From IMG/VR virus record IMGVR_UViG_3300017962_003867, positions 1-64,000 of that record: 64,000 bases of DNA; one strand, given 5' to 3'. Positions 44,601-52,979 of this stretch are shown piece after piece (positions within the stretch are counted from its first letter, which is position 1; every line of letters begins with the position of its first letter). This DNA comes from a virus. A model generated the notes under the pieces. It had not been told where the DNA came from. It saw only the letters and a program-made list of their open reading frames with translations, and ran no database searches. Position numbers and translations under genes: made by a program.

Positions 44601-47600
44601 GACGGGACAGCCTACCTGACTGGAGCGGGTGGGATAGAAATTACCACCGCCTCCAATGGCCAAATAACAATTAGTGGCAGCGAAGGTCGTATTTACACTG
44701 CTGGTACAGGACTCGACTTAACAGTTAATGAATTTTCAATCGATAATTCGATAGTGGCCACGCTAACTGGGTCAGTGTTTAGTGGAGATGTTGTTTTCCA
44801 GTCGGGCCTTTCTGGATCTTTACAGACTTTAGCAGACGGAACGACAGCTTACCTAACTGGAGCAGGAGGCATAGAAATAACAACTGCCTCTAATGGTCAA
44901 ATCACGATCAGCGGTAGTGAAGGCAGAGTATACACTGCTGGTACGGGTCTGTTGTTATCTGGTGAAGAGTTCTCTATTGACAACTCTGTTGTCGCTACCC
45001 TAACCGGGTCTGTATTCACCGGTGATGCTATCTTTCAGGCAGGATTATCCGGATCTTTGCAGACGCTTAGCGATGGTATAACTCCCTATATCGTCGGGAC
45101 CGGAAGTATCAGCGTAACGACCTCATCATCGGGCCAGCTCGTTATATCATCTTCTGCTTCTGGTGGAGGTGGTTCAGGTGTAGATACTGTTTCACAAGCA
45201 GGCGGAATTACTGTAAACAATGTGACGACGATGGTGTTTACCAGTAGTTGTTTAACTGACAATGGTGGCGGTCAAGTTACAGTTCAGCCTGTTATTGGTG
45301 CAGCAGAAGACGGCACATACACAGACGGTCTGTTCACAGACCTTGAGTACTGCACTCCGATCGGTACAGCAGTTGATAGATTTAATGAGATATTACTGCA
45401 ATTAGCACCATCACCAGCTCCAACTCTTACAACCGTAGATTGTAATGATAACGGCACAACGGCTTACCTATCATTTGGAGCTAGCTCTTCAACATCAGGA
45501 TTTACGAACGTGGGTTCCTCTGCGGGTCTTGGCACCGCCGCGGACGTTAATGATCAGTACGGTGTGACAACTTCATCTGGCAATTTTAGAAAAGGTATTT
45601 TTACAGCCGGAAGAACTTTCGATGGCACCCTCAATTATCACGTCACAGCCGCCGATTACGGGAATGGCAACGTAAATTATCCGGCTTACTCTTTTGGAGA
45701 TGCTAACAAAGGTGAAATAGCTTTAGAAGTCAATGGTGTAATCATTCACACGGCTTCATTAACAGACACAACCGTGGGTTCAGGTGATCCAGGCTCAGGA
45801 ACTTATACCACTGTTAACTCGAATGGGTCGGGTTTTACACAACTGTCGCAGACTGGTTCAGCCAAATTTAGTGACGGCTCGACGTTTACGTACTTTCAAC
45901 ACAGGACCGGAGAGTGGACGGTTGTTGACGGCGACCAGAGAGATGGGTGGAATTACGCTCGCGTCGTACAGATTGTCAATAACATAACATCTTCTTTGAC
46001 AAATTACGTCGAGTGGGTGAGAGACTCTAACACTGATCCTTTAACAGCCACGAATAATCAGATAACAGCCGTAGATGTCGGCGGATTGAAAGAGTTATCA
46101 GGTGTTAAATACTTCAAATCTGGCAGTGTGGAATACAGGGTAGATGTAGAGAACGCGTATAGAACTGTGTATGACTTGAATGCGATAACATTTAACACTA
46201 CCAACCTGTCCATCAGCAGTCAAGCAAAGCCGACGATAGACACCTTATCAGGGGAGGACTCTTCAAAAGTACTCTCCATAACAGGAAGCTCAGTAATAAC
46301 TGATCAGACTTTATTGAACGGCTCTGTCGCCGCCTCAATCAACGTTACTCATCCGTTAAAGTCAAATCTGTCTGCTGGCGGCGCAACAACAGCGTCTGGC
46401 TTCTTGTTGTATAATGTTACTGATAACTCCACAGCGACATCTGAGACCTTCCGAGGGGAGAGCTATAGGGTTCAATCGGCATCGTATGATCTACAATCAG
46501 ATGTGACTGGTGGCTCTTTCGATTGGGATTCTTCCCTACATATGTCAGGCACTAACGCTGGTCATACTGACGGATTATTGTTCTATGACGATGAGCTTGT
46601 GGCTCCAACAAACTCTTTGTTGAGCGGTGATTTTAGAAATAGTGTCGACCTGGGCTCCCTTGATTTTGCGCCGTCTGGAAATCCGGACTATACGGGCATA
46701 ACTACTGGTACACGAACATTCTACAGAAAATATCAGAATACATCAGGTGGCACCGCCAATTCGTATGCACTAACTTTCTATGGATCAGGTACGTCCATAG
46801 TCGGTGATTCAGGGACTTTAAACTCTTCTAACGTGAAAGTCTATGTTAAGCTTCCCGACAACAGTTCTGGTAATACAACTGGGTGGCTGGACCTGGCAAC
46901 ACTTTTCACATCTGGTACTTACACTGACGGGTCAGGTGCTCGGGTCTACAACTCTCCCGGGTCATTCACGACGACTGTGAGAGGTACGTTTGGCACACAT
47001 GACATCGCGAACAACGATTTTATCGTCGCCAAAGTCTTAGCCGATGCTTCCTGGACAGGTAATATAAGCCAATTAGACATCTCGTTTGCGAACTCTAACG
47101 CAACACCAGCTTCCAATCTGGTTGACATATCTTCAGCAGATGACGGGATAGACGCGAAGTTAAGCTTTGGAACAACGAAGCCCGTAACAGATTTTACCAA
47201 TGTAGGATCCTCCGCCGGCGTTGGCAGCGCGGCAAACACTAACGACGACTACCTAGACGGGACGCCGAATGCGAGGAGGCTTGGTATATTTGATCTTACT
47301 TCTGATATTGATGGTCCCATAAACACAGACTCTTCATCAGGAGGGTTCGCAGATGGTCACACAGGCATTCTTAAGTTAGAAGTTAATGGTTCGGAAATAC
47401 CAGCTGCTCAAATAGATCTAGCTGCCTTTGCGGGCTCTGGATACCCTGGTTCTGGAGCGTCATCATCTGTTAATGGTAATGGTACCGGGTTCACTAACGT
47501 CTCAACAGCACAACCACGTACAGGGTCAAACAATTATCCAGATTTTGACGAATGGTTTAGGACGGCCCGGTTTAATGTTGACGCAGCCGATCAAAGAAAT

Positions 47601-48869
47601 GGCTGGAACTATGTCAGAGCAATTCACTCTGTAGGCGGCTCAGACAGAACGACGACATACGTTGAATGGGTGAACGACTTCTATACAACTAATATGTCAT
47701 TCACCAATATCGGGTTTGATGACTTCGGTGGAGACACGGTCTTTTATCTATCTGGCGTTAAGTACTTCGATAATATAGCAGGGGACGTCTCAGGTAGCTT
47801 GAAGGCTGAAGTTAGTGGGTCTCACTCCAATATCTACTCTAGAGCATCTAACGCTTTCTCAAGTTTAAGCTTAACGAACCTTACAATAAACAGCATAGAG
47901 TTCGGCGGAATAGGGTATGTAAACACAACAGTGTCTAGCGATTCTACTGTGGCTCTTCCCGCTTTGGACACCGCGATATCAGATGCACAATCACGTGATA
48001 TGCATGTCACTGCTTCTTACAACTGTACGCTGACTAACTCTCTACCTGAAGATGCTGATTCTGTATCAACATTCTTTAGAGTACTTCATCCTCAAAAGTC
48101 TACTTTAAATTCTCCTGTGCAAAGCAAGAGCACTTTCTTGATCTTCTCTGCTAGCGACTCCTCGACTGTAGATGACACAGAGAACTTTTCTGGAGAGTAC
48201 TACCGGCTGATATCTGGTTCATATGACCTGAAGGCAGACATTACAGATGTAGCAAACGTATGGGATTCGACAGCTAACATGAACTCCGTCGCAGGACATG
48301 ACAACGGTCTTTTAATATATGACGGAAAACTATATTCTCCGAAGGCTAAAGGAAATTCTGGTGATTTTGCCAATGTTGCAGAGGGCGGTTTGTATCAGGG
48401 TCCAGATGATAATGTTGACTATTCGACACTTTCTAACGGAAGAAGAGCATATTATAGAGCATTCAGAAATGATACTGCTTCGGATCTGCCAGAGATGTTT
48501 GTGGAGATGACTGGAGATGCAGAGGTAATTCCAAGAAGCGGAGCCTTCGCCACAGGTTCGCTGGGTGCCAACAAGTATATCCACGTCGATGTAAAGATAC
48601 CCGGACAAACAGAGTGGCTTGACCTCGCAAAACCAGGTGATACGTCAAATGATGAAGACGGTGATGGTTGTCTCAAGGGAACGCTAGACCAAGTTATAGA
48701 TTCCGGCGGAAATAGAAATAATTGTTCGTTCCAAGGAGCAACAGCTAATGGTACCGAAGGAAGTACACCTCCGGTGTCGAGACAGGATTACGTGATAATT
48801 AGAATTGTCGCGGATGAAGACTGGACAGGAAACATAGACTCTCTTAGTATAGACTGGAGCACTGCATAA
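41616..48869 (+). CDS. Giant repeat fibre protein (2417 aa)
   Basis: This gene encodes a modular appendage. Residues 1-480 are Gly/Ser/Thr-rich beta sequence with repeated AGGALTGGTSGGI- and FSYDGSGT-like units. Residues about 480-1190 hold eight copies of a core around SVVATLTGSVFSGD and SGSLQTLTDGTAY, about 70-85 residues apart (bases roughly 43057-45172). The remainder is a tandem pair of domains of about 570 residues each, starting near residues 1269 and 1831; both contain FTNVGSSAG, LEVNG, RDGWNY or RNGWNY, YVEWV, LSGVKYF and a closing DWTGNI-type segment. No S74 domain is present. Likely a long tail fibre whose C-terminal domains could bind host glycan; that role is inferred. Confidence 0.75.
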   Translation: MSQKNRTELRKKDFLVVRQTKNQNIAKVITPQTFQVGLDDAEFKNTLIVKGNAQVEGRLTDSAGNAFIKGSGNVTVTEDSSGGVTITAALSAGGALTGGTSGGITNFSYDGSGTATVALDLFTNTGLEIHPSYGLAINPTQATELSAIPASNDYLLIHDTSDTTNIRDVKKISVANLLAAAPAHSALTFSVSPRDGLSGASFDNQADANFDVNAGTGLAIVGGTSSGGAVFVDPSNASSAAIAAGDSVLFYDATASGTRKTTIQDIANFASSYSVSVGTGLTGTAYDGSGNSTFAIDTGVIPTLASSNTFSGTNTFSSTINANAGIQIAPGTPLLVAGTNVSLSTAPSGQVTISSTFAPGGSLTAGDGIKSFTYDGSSNTTVAVTADGLSSVGTPDRLDYVIIADSANPDSLTRSTVGSIADSVNRTSIVNAGQAININYANPISDPATFSVKFDNSTITLNSAGQLQASGVTTGPVGDPQATYLVLSTTSSLDNERVLTAGTGLQSTDAGANAAFTMAIDDSVVATLTGSQFSGNVGITGSLGVEGNALFATGLSGSLQTLADGSSYLREGNNITIVTGSDGSITISSTASGGGGGDSAAEYLVLSTTSSLDNERVLTAGTGIQTLDAGAGSTFTIGIDNSVVATLTGSVFSGDVVFQSGLSGSLQTLTDGTAYLTGAGGIEVTTASNGQITISGSEGRIYTAGTGLDLTANEFSVDNSVVATLTGSVFSGDAVFEAGLSGSLQTLTDGTAYITTIGGISITTASSGQLILSSAIGDITSVTAGNGLLGGGTDSDVTLEVDNSVIATLTGSVFTGDVIFQSGLSGSLQTLADGTAYLTGAGGIEISTSSNGQITISGSEGRIYTAGTGLDLTANEFSVDNSVVATLTGSVFTGDAVFQSGLSGSLQTLSDGTTAYITTIGGISITTASSGQLILSSAIGDITSVNAGNGLLGGGTDSDVTLQIDDSIVAALTGAVFSGDVIFQSGLSGSLQTLSDGTAYLTGAGGIEITTASNGQITISGSEGRIYTAGTGLDLTVNEFSIDNSIVATLTGSVFSGDVVFQSGLSGSLQTLADGTTAYLTGAGGIEITTASNGQITISGSEGRVYTAGTGLLLSGEEFSIDNSVVATLTGSVFTGDAIFQAGLSGSLQTLSDGITPYIVGTGSISVTTSSSGQLVISSSASGGGGSGVDTVSQAGGITVNNVTTMVFTSSCLTDNGGGQVTVQPVIGAAEDGTYTDGLFTDLEYCTPIGTAVDRFNEILLQLAPSPAPTLTTVDCNDNGTTAYLSFGASSSTSGFTNVGSSAGLGTAADVNDQYGVTTSSGNFRKGIFTAGRTFDGTLNYHVTAADYGNGNVNYPAYSFGDANKGEIALEVNGVIIHTASLTDTTVGSGDPGSGTYTTVNSNGSGFTQLSQTGSAKFSDGSTFTYFQHRTGEWTVVDGDQRDGWNYARVVQIVNNITSSLTNYVEWVRDSNTDPLTATNNQITAVDVGGLKELSGVKYFKSGSVEYRVDVENAYRTVYDLNAITFNTTNLSISSQAKPTIDTLSGEDSSKVLSITGSSVITDQTLLNGSVAASINVTHPLKSNLSAGGATTASGFLLYNVTDNSTATSETFRGESYRVQSASYDLQSDVTGGSFDWDSSLHMSGTNAGHTDGLLFYDDELVAPTNSLLSGDFRNSVDLGSLDFAPSGNPDYTGITTGTRTFYRKYQNTSGGTANSYALTFYGSGTSIVGDSGTLNSSNVKVYVKLPDNSSGNTTGWLDLATLFTSGTYTDGSGARVYNSPGSFTTTVRGTFGTHDIANNDFIVAKVLADASWTGNISQLDISFANSNATPASNLVDISSADDGIDAKLSFGTTKPVTDFTNVGSSAGVGSAANTNDDYLDGTPNARRLGIFDLTSDIDGPINTDSSSGGFADGHTGILKLEVNGSEIPAAQIDLAAFAGSGYPGSGASSSVNGNGTGFTNVSTAQPRTGSNNYPDFDEWFRTARFNVDAADQRNGWNYVRAIHSVGGSDRTTTYVEWVNDFYTTNMSFTNIGFDDFGGDTVFYLSGVKYFDNIAGDVSGSLKAEVSGSHSNIYSRASNAFSSLSLTNLTINSIEFGGIGYVNTTVSSDSTVALPALDTAISDAQSRDMHVTASYNCTLTNSLPEDADSVSTFFRVLHPQKSTLNSPVQSKSTFLIFSASDSSTVDDTENFSGEYYRLISGSYDLKADITDVANVWDSTANMNSVAGHDNGLLIYDGKLYSPKAKGNSGDFANVAEGGLYQGPDDNVDYSTLSNGRRAYYRAFRNDTASDLPEMFVEMTGDAEVIPRSGAFATGSLGANKYIHVDVKIPGQTEWLDLAKPGDTSNDEDGDGCLKGTLDQVIDSGGNRNNCSFQGATANGTEGSTPPVSRQDYVIIRIVADEDWTGNIDSLSIDWSTA
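43057..45172 (+). repeat. Eight-copy protein-level tandem repeat in fibre gene
   Basis: Eight units share DNSVVATLTGSVFSGD and SGLSGSLQTL-type cores. Two link types are seen: one with AYLTGAGGIE and SEGRIYTAGTGLDL, the other with AYITTIGGIS and SAIGDITSV. From the second copy they run first type, second, first, second, first, first, then a terminal unit. At DNA level the copies differ at many third codon positions, so the repeat is conserved as protein rather than as DNA. Confidence 0.85.
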
Positions 48870-50485
48870 TGGCGGGAAAGAGTAATACTACTGCTACGCT
48901 GTTTGCTCAGAAGAAACTTCTGAACAAAGCGCATACTAGTATTCTTAAGTCGGATGCTCAAGAGACGATCACGACCAATATTCAACCTGCCGCCCAAACC
49001 ACGTTTGGTCAGGAGATTCCGTCAGAGCCCGAAAAGACGCTGTATTTGATACAGAGTGCTAGCGCGGGCTTGCCCGGAACAATCGAATATGTCCAATTTG
49101 ATATAACCAGTATAAGCGGTACATCTTATGATGCTGACTCTATAGACTCTGGTGCTGGACCTTCGCCGTCTAATAACGGCCCTCACGGTTATGCTTTATC
49201 CCTACCTTCAAATTACGAGGCTCTTAGTTCTAATCCGAAGAAGGGATTAGGGGTTTTTGATAATGGTGCGGTCTTGACTGGATCTCTGGGTCGGGTACAA
49301 ATTGTACCACCAGTATTCTCTGTTGATCGTCCTAATCCGTATGCAGTAACCCTATACAAAGGTACGCCTGGTCCTAATCCAGCTACTGATCCAAACATCA
49401 TCCCTCTTGAAGCAGAGATTGATTATCAGCTAGACACATTCAACGGCGTCCTATTTGTACAGGATTACGATGCTTCTACTGTTCCTCTATATGCTCGGGC
49501 CTTCATCTATGTCGGCGACATGATAACCGAGGTGATAGAAGATATTAACGTATCTGGAGGAGGATCAGGTGACGCTAATGCAGAGTACATGGTCACTAGC
49601 CTAACAGGCTCGTTACCCAATGCTAAGTTGATAGAAGCTGGACCCGGTATTTCTATTACAACCGGTTCCAATTCAATAACGATATCTTCAACAACAGCGG
49701 CTGGCGGAATTGATGGTCGTAGTAAGAGGCGATATCTCCTCACTTCATCGCACCCTGCAAAAACAGAATTTATAACAGACTTAACGGACTTCTCAGAGGT
49801 CTCGTATAATCCTGACTTGATTGATGTTTTTCTTAATGGCACGCTGATGCATTCAGGTACTCAAGCTGAGGTCACAGCAGAGACTATTGACTATACTATC
49901 ATGACTTCTGGGTCTATAAGTTTTGCGTTTGCGCTTTTCCAAGATGATTATGTTGACACTATTATATCTAGGGTCTCATCTGGGTCATCGGGATCAGGAG
50001 GTGGAGATTCCAATGCTGAATATCTAGTTCTTTCGACCACTGGCTCACTGACAAGTGAACGTGCATTCGTAGCTGGGACCGGTCTCAACTCTACCGACGC
50101 TGGAGCTGGAGGAAACTTTACTATTGATATTGACGACTCTGTTGTCGCGACCCTTACCGGCTCAGTGTTTACGGGCCCCGTAGAGTTCCAGGGAGCAGTA
50201 ACTGGATCCTTTCCAGTAGACAGAAGCAAAGGCATCTATTTTTTGTCCTCTAGTATACCAGCTGGAACGAGCTTTTCTACCCCGTCCACCGACTTCTCAG
50301 AAGCGCAATACGATCAAGATAAAATCGACGTTTTTGTGAATGGGATGTTATTACACAGTGGGTCGCAGACACAAATAAATGCCTCCGAGCGTGATTACTA
50401 CATAGATAGTGCTAGCAGTCTTAAGTTTTCTTTTGATATGAAAGTTGACGATGTTGTCGATATCGTTGTCTTCAAAGTCACTTAG
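48869..50485 (+). CDS. Fibre-like virion protein with duplicated end module
   Basis: A 538-residue protein whose ATG shares a base with the stop of the giant fibre gene (TAATG). The N-terminal 230 residues are unique beta sequence. Then come units shared with that gene (NAEYLVLSTTGSL, then DDSVVATLTGSVFTG), and two copies of a roughly 90-residue module at about 281-375 and 450-538. Each copy reads RSK-x-x-Y, FSE, DVFLNGTLMHSG or DVFVNGMLLHSG, and D-Y with an acidic end. The same module closes the protein at 50908. Likely a fibre partner or tip protein; the function of the module is unknown to me. Confidence 0.7.
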   Translation: MAGKSNTTATLFAQKKLLNKAHTSILKSDAQETITTNIQPAAQTTFGQEIPSEPEKTLYLIQSASAGLPGTIEYVQFDITSISGTSYDADSIDSGAGPSPSNNGPHGYALSLPSNYEALSSNPKKGLGVFDNGAVLTGSLGRVQIVPPVFSVDRPNPYAVTLYKGTPGPNPATDPNIIPLEAEIDYQLDTFNGVLFVQDYDASTVPLYARAFIYVGDMITEVIEDINVSGGGSGDANAEYMVTSLTGSLPNAKLIEAGPGISITTGSNSITISSTTAAGGIDGRSKRRYLLTSSHPAKTEFITDLTDFSEVSYNPDLIDVFLNGTLMHSGTQAEVTAETIDYTIMTSGSISFAFALFQDDYVDTIISRVSSGSSGSGGGDSNAEYLVLSTTGSLTSERAFVAGTGLNSTDAGAGGNFTIDIDDSVVATLTGSVFTGPVEFQGAVTGSFPVDRSKGIYFLSSSIPAGTSFSTPSTDFSEAQYDQDKIDVFVNGMLLHSGSQTQINASERDYYIDSASSLKFSFDMKVDDVVDIVVFKVT

Positions 50486-50552
50486 ATAATAGTTAATAAA
50501 GAATCCACAAGCGTCAAGATTCTGGTAATCGGAAAGTTTTTAGGAGAGCGTA

Positions 50553-50777
50553 ATGCAGGAAAAAGAATCCAATATTTTTGAGACAGCAGACTTAGGCCTT
50601 GCTGCTTTTCTTTTAGTCAAGGGGTGTCCTCTTTTAGTCGCTGGTCGCGAAAAAAGTAGATTTTCTTTTGTTTTCGAGGGTAAGTCTGAATGCGAGTCTC
50701 TATCAATAAAGTATGTGAATAGCGATTTTGCAAAATTTGATGCATCTCTAAAAAATTTAAAAAATCTTGTTAAATAG
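50553..50777 (+). CDS. Small DUF5659-like protein
   Basis: A 74-residue protein: IFETADLGLAAFLLVKGCPL, then SRFSFVFEG, and a basic C-terminus NLKNLVK. This fits the short DUF5659 family, whose members begin F-x-T-x-D-L-x-L-A-A-x-L and are often found in phages; no function is established. AGGAGAG is correctly spaced from its ATG. It sits alone between two fibre genes, with 67 bases before and 130 after. Confidence 0.72.
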   Translation: MQEKESNIFETADLGLAAFLLVKGCPLLVAGREKSRFSFVFEGKSECESLSIKYVNSDFAKFDASLKNLKNLVK

Positions 50778-50799
50778 ATTTCTTCTGTATATTTAAAAT

Positions 50800-50816
50800 C
50801 GTGAGGTCTCCTCACG
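50800..50816 (+). terminator. Hairpin after DUF5659-like gene
   Basis: CGTGAGG TCT CCTCACG makes a perfect 7-bp stem with a 3-base loop, 22 bases after the stop. The sequence after it (TCGTTAGTTTG) has few consecutive T, so it is a weak intrinsic terminator or an RNA-processing or stabilising hairpin. Confidence 0.42.
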
Positions 50817-50841
50817 TCGTTAGTTTGTATAGTTTCGTTCC

Positions 50842-50857
50842 TTAGTTAGTTAGTTAG
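50842..50857 (+). repeat. TTAG tetranucleotide repeat in leader
   Basis: Four consecutive TTAG units lie about 50 bases before the ATG of the codon-biased fibre gene. A similar but shorter CTAGTTAGTTA occurs just after that gene's stop (52325-52335). Function unknown; they may be the ends of a mobile cassette or chance. Confidence 0.6.
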
Positions 50858-50879
50858 TGAGTTTGTCTAAACATAACTA

Positions 50880-50894
50880 AGCGCTTTAAGCGCT
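50880..50894 (+). promoter_or_regulatory. Leader hairpin before fibre gene at 50908
   Basis: AGCGCT TTA AGCGCT is a perfect 6-bp stem with a 3-base loop, ending just upstream of the ribosome site (AAAGGAAAAACT then ATG). Such hairpins just ahead of a ribosome site can stabilise phage mRNAs, which fits a highly expressed gene. No exact late promoter was found in this leader. Confidence 0.5.
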
Positions 50895-50907
50895 CAAAGG
50901 AAAAACT

Positions 50908-52314
50908 ATGTCTAGTACACAAATTAGATTACAACAACTTACCGGTTCACTTGCTTCTATTAAGTCCGGAGTGACCGGTGTTTCTACACAGGGTGCAGCA
51001 GCAGCATTCAATGCTGATGACCTTGAGGGTATCCTGAAGTACTACGCTCAGGCTCTTACCAACCTTCACGGTGCCGCTGAGTTCGGTAACCAGACAATCG
51101 GTAAGATTGCTCACGCTACCAACGACATCGTTCTTGAGTCACAAGGTAGCAGCCAGAAGATCTACCTTGACTCAAACTACCAAGTTCACCTTGCTGCTGC
51201 AGGTAGTGCTTCTGATTCGATGAAGATTGATTCTGAGCAGGGTGGTGTTGATATTGACGCCCTCTTGGGTGTTAACATTACTGCTGATTCTGTAGACTCC
51301 GACGCTATCCGTCTCAACGCCACTGCTGGTGGTATTGATATAGATTCTGCTGGAACCTTCTCACTCGTTTCTGCTAACACAACTGGTGGTAGCTCATCCG
51401 TCATCGACGGTGGTGCTTGGCTTGACCTTGAAGCTGATTACTCTGGTGGTGGTCGCATTAACATTGCTGCTAAGCAGTCGGGTGCTAGTGTTCACCTTAG
51501 CGTTAACTCACAAACCCACGCTCAATTCGACGAGAGCTTCTCGACCTTCGCTGTGGTTCCTGTAAAGGTCACAGACTCCTCAGCTGCTGCTGAATCCGAT
51601 CAGGGTGCTCTTAGAGTTTCTGGCGGTGCTGGTATCGCCGGTGACCTCCACGTTGGATCAAGCCTCGTTGTTACCGGTTCAGCTATGGAGATGGTCAACA
51701 GCGCTGCACAACTTCAGTTCGCTGAGGACATCGCGAGAGTCAAGATTGACGGTACCACAATGATTGTAGAGTCTGATGCGGCTCTCTTCTTGACTGGTAC
51801 TGGTGGTGCTTCTGTTGTATCTGACCACGCTTCTATGGGTGTTGAGCTCAAGGCTACGCAGGCTGGCTTGTACCTCACCGGTGCATCTGGTCTTCATGTC
51901 GAGACTGACAGCGGTGCTCACGGTGGTTACAACGGTGCTCTTGCGTTTGCAGCAGGAACCGACGGTGCTACTTTCGAGAGCAACTTCCCTGGCTCGTCGC
52001 TCCTCGGCGCTATCAACGCTCTTAACGTTAGCTTGACAGGCACTCAGCCTACTCTCATGGAGAACAAGCTCAGTGCTGACGTTTCTGAGAGCGCTGGTTC
52101 TTGGCCAGTTGTCGTTGCTTACGTTGAGGGTGATAACACCACTCTTAGCGGTTGGAACTCGCTCAAGAAGAACGAGCTTGACGTTTACGTCAACGGTCAA
52201 CTTCTGCGTTCTGGTTCTAGCGACGACTATGTTCTTAACACAACTACTGGTCAGATTGACTTCAAGTTCGCGATTCTCGCGGACGACTTGGTTGTTGCAA
52301 TCGAGCGTAAGTAA
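50908..52314 (+). CDS. Probably abundant fibre-like virion protein
   Basis: A 468-residue protein. The N-terminus (QIRLQQLTGSLASIKSG, then LEGILKYYAQALTNLHG) is helical; the rest is beta-rich with SGGAGIAGDLHVGSSLVVTG, a common phage fibre unit. It ends with the LDVYVNGQLLRSGS module seen twice in the gene at 48869. Its codon use differs sharply from all neighbours: mostly GGT, GCT, CTT, AAC, AAG and ATC with few AGA codons, the pattern of highly expressed genes. It is a free-standing cistron with leader hairpins and a strong terminator. I infer a major structural component such as a fibre or decoration protein, not a capsid protein. Confidence 0.75.
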   Translation: MSSTQIRLQQLTGSLASIKSGVTGVSTQGAAAAFNADDLEGILKYYAQALTNLHGAAEFGNQTIGKIAHATNDIVLESQGSSQKIYLDSNYQVHLAAAGSASDSMKIDSEQGGVDIDALLGVNITADSVDSDAIRLNATAGGIDIDSAGTFSLVSANTTGGSSSVIDGGAWLDLEADYSGGGRINIAAKQSGASVHLSVNSQTHAQFDESFSTFAVVPVKVTDSSAAAESDQGALRVSGGAGIAGDLHVGSSLVVTGSAMEMVNSAAQLQFAEDIARVKIDGTTMIVESDAALFLTGTGGASVVSDHASMGVELKATQAGLYLTGASGLHVETDSGAHGGYNGALAFAAGTDGATFESNFPGSSLLGAINALNVSLTGTQPTLMENKLSADVSESAGSWPVVVAYVEGDNTTLSGWNSLKKNELDVYVNGQLLRSGSSDDYVLNTTTGQIDFKFAILADDLVVAIERK

Positions 52315-52350
52315 TAGCTTACAGCTAGTTAGTTAAAAACTTCGGTTTTT

Positions 52351-52384
52351 CGGGTGGGAGCTTGTCTCCCACCCGTTTTTTTTT
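52351..52384 (+). terminator. Strong intrinsic terminator
   Basis: CGGGTGGGAG (52351-52360) and CTCCCACCCG (52366-52375) form a perfect 10-bp GC-rich stem with a 5-base loop, followed by nine T (52376-52384). It lies 37 bases after the stop of the codon-biased fibre gene and is the only classical terminator I see in the window. Confidence 0.93.
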
Positions 52385-52449
52385 GCTTTTTATACTGTTC
52401 TAAAAGATAGTTATAATTCAACGTGTAATCTATCTAGATGGAGTTATGT

Positions 52450-52968
52450 ATGGATTTTACAGATGTGATTGATGAAAAGTTGGCGACTTTAAGAGCTAGT
52501 CGGGAGACACTGGAAAAAAATGCTTCTGATTTTATGTTCCACGTACACCGAGTTAACGAGCAACTGTTAGGCGCTATAGAACAGATTAATGACCTTGAAG
52601 ACGATCCAGCGCTGATTAAAGCTGAGTTTGCGTCAGTGATGAAGCAGGTTGCTCCCGTCCTTGTGAGTTCTTGGAACACTGCTCACGGTGATCTCGGCGC
52701 TCTTGATCAAGAAATAAAACGTTTCGAAGAAATGAGGTCTATGTATGTAGATTGGTCGTTACAAACAGCAGAGCCTGAACAAGAGAGCGACCTTCTTCCG
52801 CAATCTGATATCGTGCAATATGAACCTGATATCGTACAAGGTGTTCTTGACGGAACAATTCCTGAGCCAAGTAAAAACTCCGCGATCCGGAGAAAGCCAG
52901 GAACACGTCCACCCCTAACCCTCAAGCAATATAGGCAAATACAGGGTGGTGAAGATTCTAGTGAGTAA
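52450..52968 (+). CDS. Coiled-coil protein of virion region, unknown
   Basis: A protein of about 172 residues. The first 115 are strongly helical and heptad-like (IDEKLATLRASRETLEKNAS through LDQEIKRFEEMRSM); the end is acidic, then basic and Pro-rich (RRKPGTRPPLTLKQYRQ). An ATG at 52438 is in frame, but GGAG at 52440-52443 fits only the ATG at 52450. It is the first gene after the strong terminator, so a promoter should lie between 52385 and 52449. It may be an assembly chaperone or virion linker; no family is recognised. Confidence 0.62.
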   Translation: MDFTDVIDEKLATLRASRETLEKNASDFMFHVHRVNEQLLGAIEQINDLEDDPALIKAEFASVMKQVAPVLVSSWNTAHGDLGALDQEIKRFEEMRSMYVDWSLQTAEPEQESDLLPQSDIVQYEPDIVQGVLDGTIPEPSKNSAIRRKPGTRPPLTLKQYRQIQGGEDSSE

Positions 52969-52979
52969 TACTTAAGGGT

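Noticed and set aside
50540-50815. Minus-strand frame of 91 codons over the DUF5659-like gene
   Set aside because: The + strand frame has a good ribosome site and a recognisable family pattern; the minus frame has neither, and no other gene is on that strand.
51679-52200. Long minus-strand open frame (173 codons) opposite the fibre gene at 50908
   Set aside because: It is a shadow produced by the biased codon use of the + strand gene; no ribosome site, and the amino-acid composition is implausible.
52412-52417. TATAAT between the terminator and the coiled-coil gene
   Set aside because: A promoter is expected here, but no convincing -35 box is at 16-18 bases; not firm enough to list.
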